NCBI GenBank assembly: GCA_030837445.1
Contig: JAUPKM010000577.1
Span: 1 to 6,871, forward strand
Source of the DNA: Actinomycetota bacterium
Lineage (GTDB): Bacteria > Actinomycetota > Actinomycetes > S36-B12 > UBA10799
Reading direction: 5' to 3'
Length of the DNA stretch: 6,871 nt
This document shows, piece by piece, positions 5,437 through 6,871 of this stretch. Within the stretch, counting starts at the first letter, position 1. The number at the start of each line of letters is the position of its first letter. Made by a program: the position numbers and the translations under genes. The notes beneath the pieces are model-generated. The model had not been told where the DNA came from. It saw only the letters and a list, made by a program, of their open reading frames with translations, and searched no databases.

Positions 5437-6590
5437 CCGCCGAGCCGATCCTCAGCGCCGACGCCCTCGTCAAGCACTTCCCCATCACCAAGGGCGCGAT
5501 CCGCAAGAAGACCATCGGCACCGTGAACGCCGTCAACGGCATCTCGATCGGTGTCGCACCGGGAGAGACGCTCGGCCTGGTCGGCGAGTCCGGCTGCGGC
5601 AAGTCGACGGCCGGGCGCACCCTGCTCAAGCTGCTCGAGCCCACGGCCGGCAACGTCTGGTACGACGGCCGCGACATCACCGGGCTGACCAAGCGCGAGA
5701 TGGTGCCGCTGCGCCGCGAGCTGCAGATGATCTTCCAGGACCCCTACTCGTCCCTCAATCCCCGGCACACCGTCGGCTCGATCATCTCCGCCCCCTACGA
5801 GGTGCAGAAGATCGATCCGCCCGGAGGCGTCAAGCGGGCCGTGCAGGAGACGATGGAGCGGGTCGGCCTCAACCCCGAGCACTACAACCGCTACCCCAAC
5901 GAGTTCTCCGGTGGCCAGCGCCAGCGCATCGGGATCGCCCGAGCCGTGACCCTCCGGCCGAAGGTCGTCGTCTGCGACGAGCCGGTGTCGGCGCTCGACG
6001 TCTCGATCCAGGCGCAGGTCATCAACCTGCTGCAGGACCTGCAGGACGAGTTCGGGATCGCATACGTCTTCGTGGCGCACGACCTGTCGGTCGTGCGGCA
6101 GATGTCGCACCGCGTGGCCGTGATGTACCTCGGCAGCATCGTCGAGATCACCGACCGCGACTCGCTGTACGCCAAGCCGCTGCACCCGTACACGCACGCA
6201 CTCATGTCCGCGGTGCCCGTGCCGGATCCGCGCGTGGAGGCGACCCGCGAGCGCATCGTCCTGCAGGGCGACCTGCCCAGCCCGATCAACCTCCCCTCCG
6301 GATGCGTGTTCCACACCCGCTGCTTCCGTGCGCAGGACCGCTGCCGCATGGAGGTCCCGCTCCTGCTCGAGTACTCGCCCGGCCATCAGGTGGCGTGCCA
6401 CTACCCCGTCACCGAGAGCCTGGGCTCCGAGCTCATCGTCGGGCCGGACTCGGGCCTGGTGGAGCTGCAGGCTCCGATGGTGCAGCCGCCCAGCGAGGTC
6501 ATCGCGGACATGGAGTCCGCCGGCTCGTCGCGTCCCGAGGGCGTCGACTACGCCGGGGACCCCAACACTTTCCGTGAAGGCGACTGGTAG
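5433..6590 (+). CDS. Peptide ABC transporter ATP-binding protein, DppF/OppF-like, with acidic C-terminal tail
   Basis: This encodes the 385-aa second ATPase. The ATG at 5433 overlaps the previous stop as ATGA, with AGAAGGA (5417-5423) upstream. The frame is open further upstream only as a shadow. Motifs are complete: Walker A G51-ESGCGKS-58, Q-loop Q102, signature F158-SGGQ-162, Walker B VVVCDE with D182 and E183, D-loop ALD at 187-189, H-loop H216. The insert before the A-loop region (HFPITKGAIRKKTIGTVNAV, 15-34) is characteristic of OppF/DppF. The C-terminal extension repeats the INLPSGC motif, with C291, C297, C304 and C322. After that the protein continues for about 60 residues with some 12 Asp/Glu and only two Arg, longer than the usual family end; this tail has no motif I recognise. 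It is the last gene of the operon and converges on the peptidase gene, with 33 bp between stop codons. Confidence 0.94.
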   Translation: MTAEPILSADALVKHFPITKGAIRKKTIGTVNAVNGISIGVAPGETLGLVGESGCGKSTAGRTLLKLLEPTAGNVWYDGRDITGLTKREMVPLRRELQMIFQDPYSSLNPRHTVGSIISAPYEVQKIDPPGGVKRAVQETMERVGLNPEHYNRYPNEFSGGQRQRIGIARAVTLRPKVVVCDEPVSALDVSIQAQVINLLQDLQDEFGIAYVFVAHDLSVVRQMSHRVAVMYLGSIVEITDRDSLYAKPLHPYTHALMSAVPVPDPRVEATRERIVLQGDLPSPINLPSGCVFHTRCFRAQDRCRMEVPLLLEYSPGHQVACHYPVTESLGSELIVGPDSGLVELQAPMVQPPSEVIADMESAGSSRPEGVDYAGDPNTFREGDW

Positions 6591-6623
6591 GAGTCCCCAG
6601 CCGTCCCTCGTGAGGCGGCCAGG

Positions 6624-6871
6624 TCAGGCGCCCCCGAGGTGGTCCTGGAAGAACTGGACCTCGAGTCGGAGCAGGTTCTCGGCCACGATCTCCTGCGGGG
6701 TCATGTGGGTCACCCCGCTGAGCGGGAGCACCGCGTGGGGCTTGCCGGCGGCGAGCAGGGCACTCGACAGCTGCAGCGTGTTGGCAGCAAGGACGTTGTC
6801 GTCGGCGAGTCCGTGGATGATCAGCAGCGGCCGCTCGAGCTGGGGCGCGCGCCACAGCAGCGACGAGACCC
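6624..6871 (-). CDS. S9-family serine peptidase (prolyl oligopeptidase/DPP-IV type), C-terminal end
   Basis: Reading the minus strand from the right edge gives 81 complete codons, ending in TGA (complement of 6624-6626). The product is the end of an alpha/beta-hydrolase peptidase domain (Peptidase_S9). The diagnostic parts are LLIIHGLADDNV, which carries the catalytic Asp of the triad, then NTLQLSSALLAAGKPH, then LPLSGVTHMTPQE, which carries the catalytic His. The protein ends in FFQDHLGGA. The nucleophilic serine and any beta-propeller domain lie beyond the window, so the exact subtype (DPP-IV-like or other S9) cannot be fixed; the ADDNV and GVTHMTPQE wording is closest to actinobacterial S9/DPP-IV-like proteins. 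Such enzymes cleave short, often proline-containing, peptides. It converges on the transporter operon and so is transcribed separately. I see no strong terminator in the 33-bp gap. Confidence 0.85.
   Translation of the reverse strand, partial: VSSLLWRAPQLERPLLIIHGLADDNVLAANTLQLSSALLAAGKPHAVLPLSGVTHMTPQEIVAENLLRLEVQFFQDHLGGA

Noticed and set aside
5142..6401. Long minus-strand open frame opposite the two ATPase genes, and similar antisense frames elsewhere
   Set aside because: Low-complexity Asp/His/Arg/Gly composition mirrors the codon bias of the plus-strand genes; no ribosome-binding site or family motif supports them.
6499..6855. Minus-strand open frame across the end of the operon
   Set aside because: It is in a different frame from the recognisable S9 peptidase end on the same strand and has the composition of a shadow frame.

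Overview
The window is GC-rich throughout, with third codon positions almost all G or C, GTG starts on two of the genes, and a lipoprotein signal of actinobacterial style (short basic N-terminus, LAAC lipobox, poly-serine linker). It looks like chromosome from a high-GC Gram-positive bacterium (Actinomycetota). The genus cannot be named from the sequence alone.

Layout, left to right. Positions 1-194 are the 3' end of typA/bipA, a ribosome-associated GTPase. Positions 195-438 are a gene-free leader with a 19-bp palindrome just after typA, a weak candidate promoter, and a 14-bp palindrome close to the first ribosome-binding site of the next operon. Positions 439-6590 are a complete five-gene, plus-strand operon for a dipeptide/oligopeptide ABC importer of the Dpp/Opp (PepT) family, in the order permease (DppC-like), substrate-binding lipoprotein, permease (DppB-like), ATPase (DppD-like), ATPase (DppF-like). 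The last three genes are tightly packed, and both ATPase genes begin at ATGA stop/start overlaps. The lipoprotein gene is set apart: a stem-loop lies upstream and a perfect 16-bp hairpin lies downstream. From position 6624 to the right edge, on the minus strand, is the 3' end of a convergent gene encoding the catalytic C-terminus of an S9 (prolyl oligopeptidase/DPP-IV family) serine peptidase.

How the genes fit together: the lipoprotein captures peptide outside the membrane and hands it to the DppB/DppC channel, and the DppD/DppF ATPases drive uptake. All ATPase motifs are intact, so the transporter should be functional. The binding protein is needed in excess over the membrane parts. Its near-perfect Shine-Dalgarno sequence and flanking hairpins fit that, and the downstream hairpin may stop or stabilise transcripts. 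The peptidase next door could act on peptides, but no co-regulation is visible.

I see no mobile element, CRISPR array, RNA gene or unknown defence-type system. The window is mostly a conserved housekeeping/transport neighbourhood. The points worth a second look are the intra-operon hairpins, the BldK-like gene order beside typA, the cysteine patterns in three of the transporter proteins, and the acidic tail on the second ATPase.
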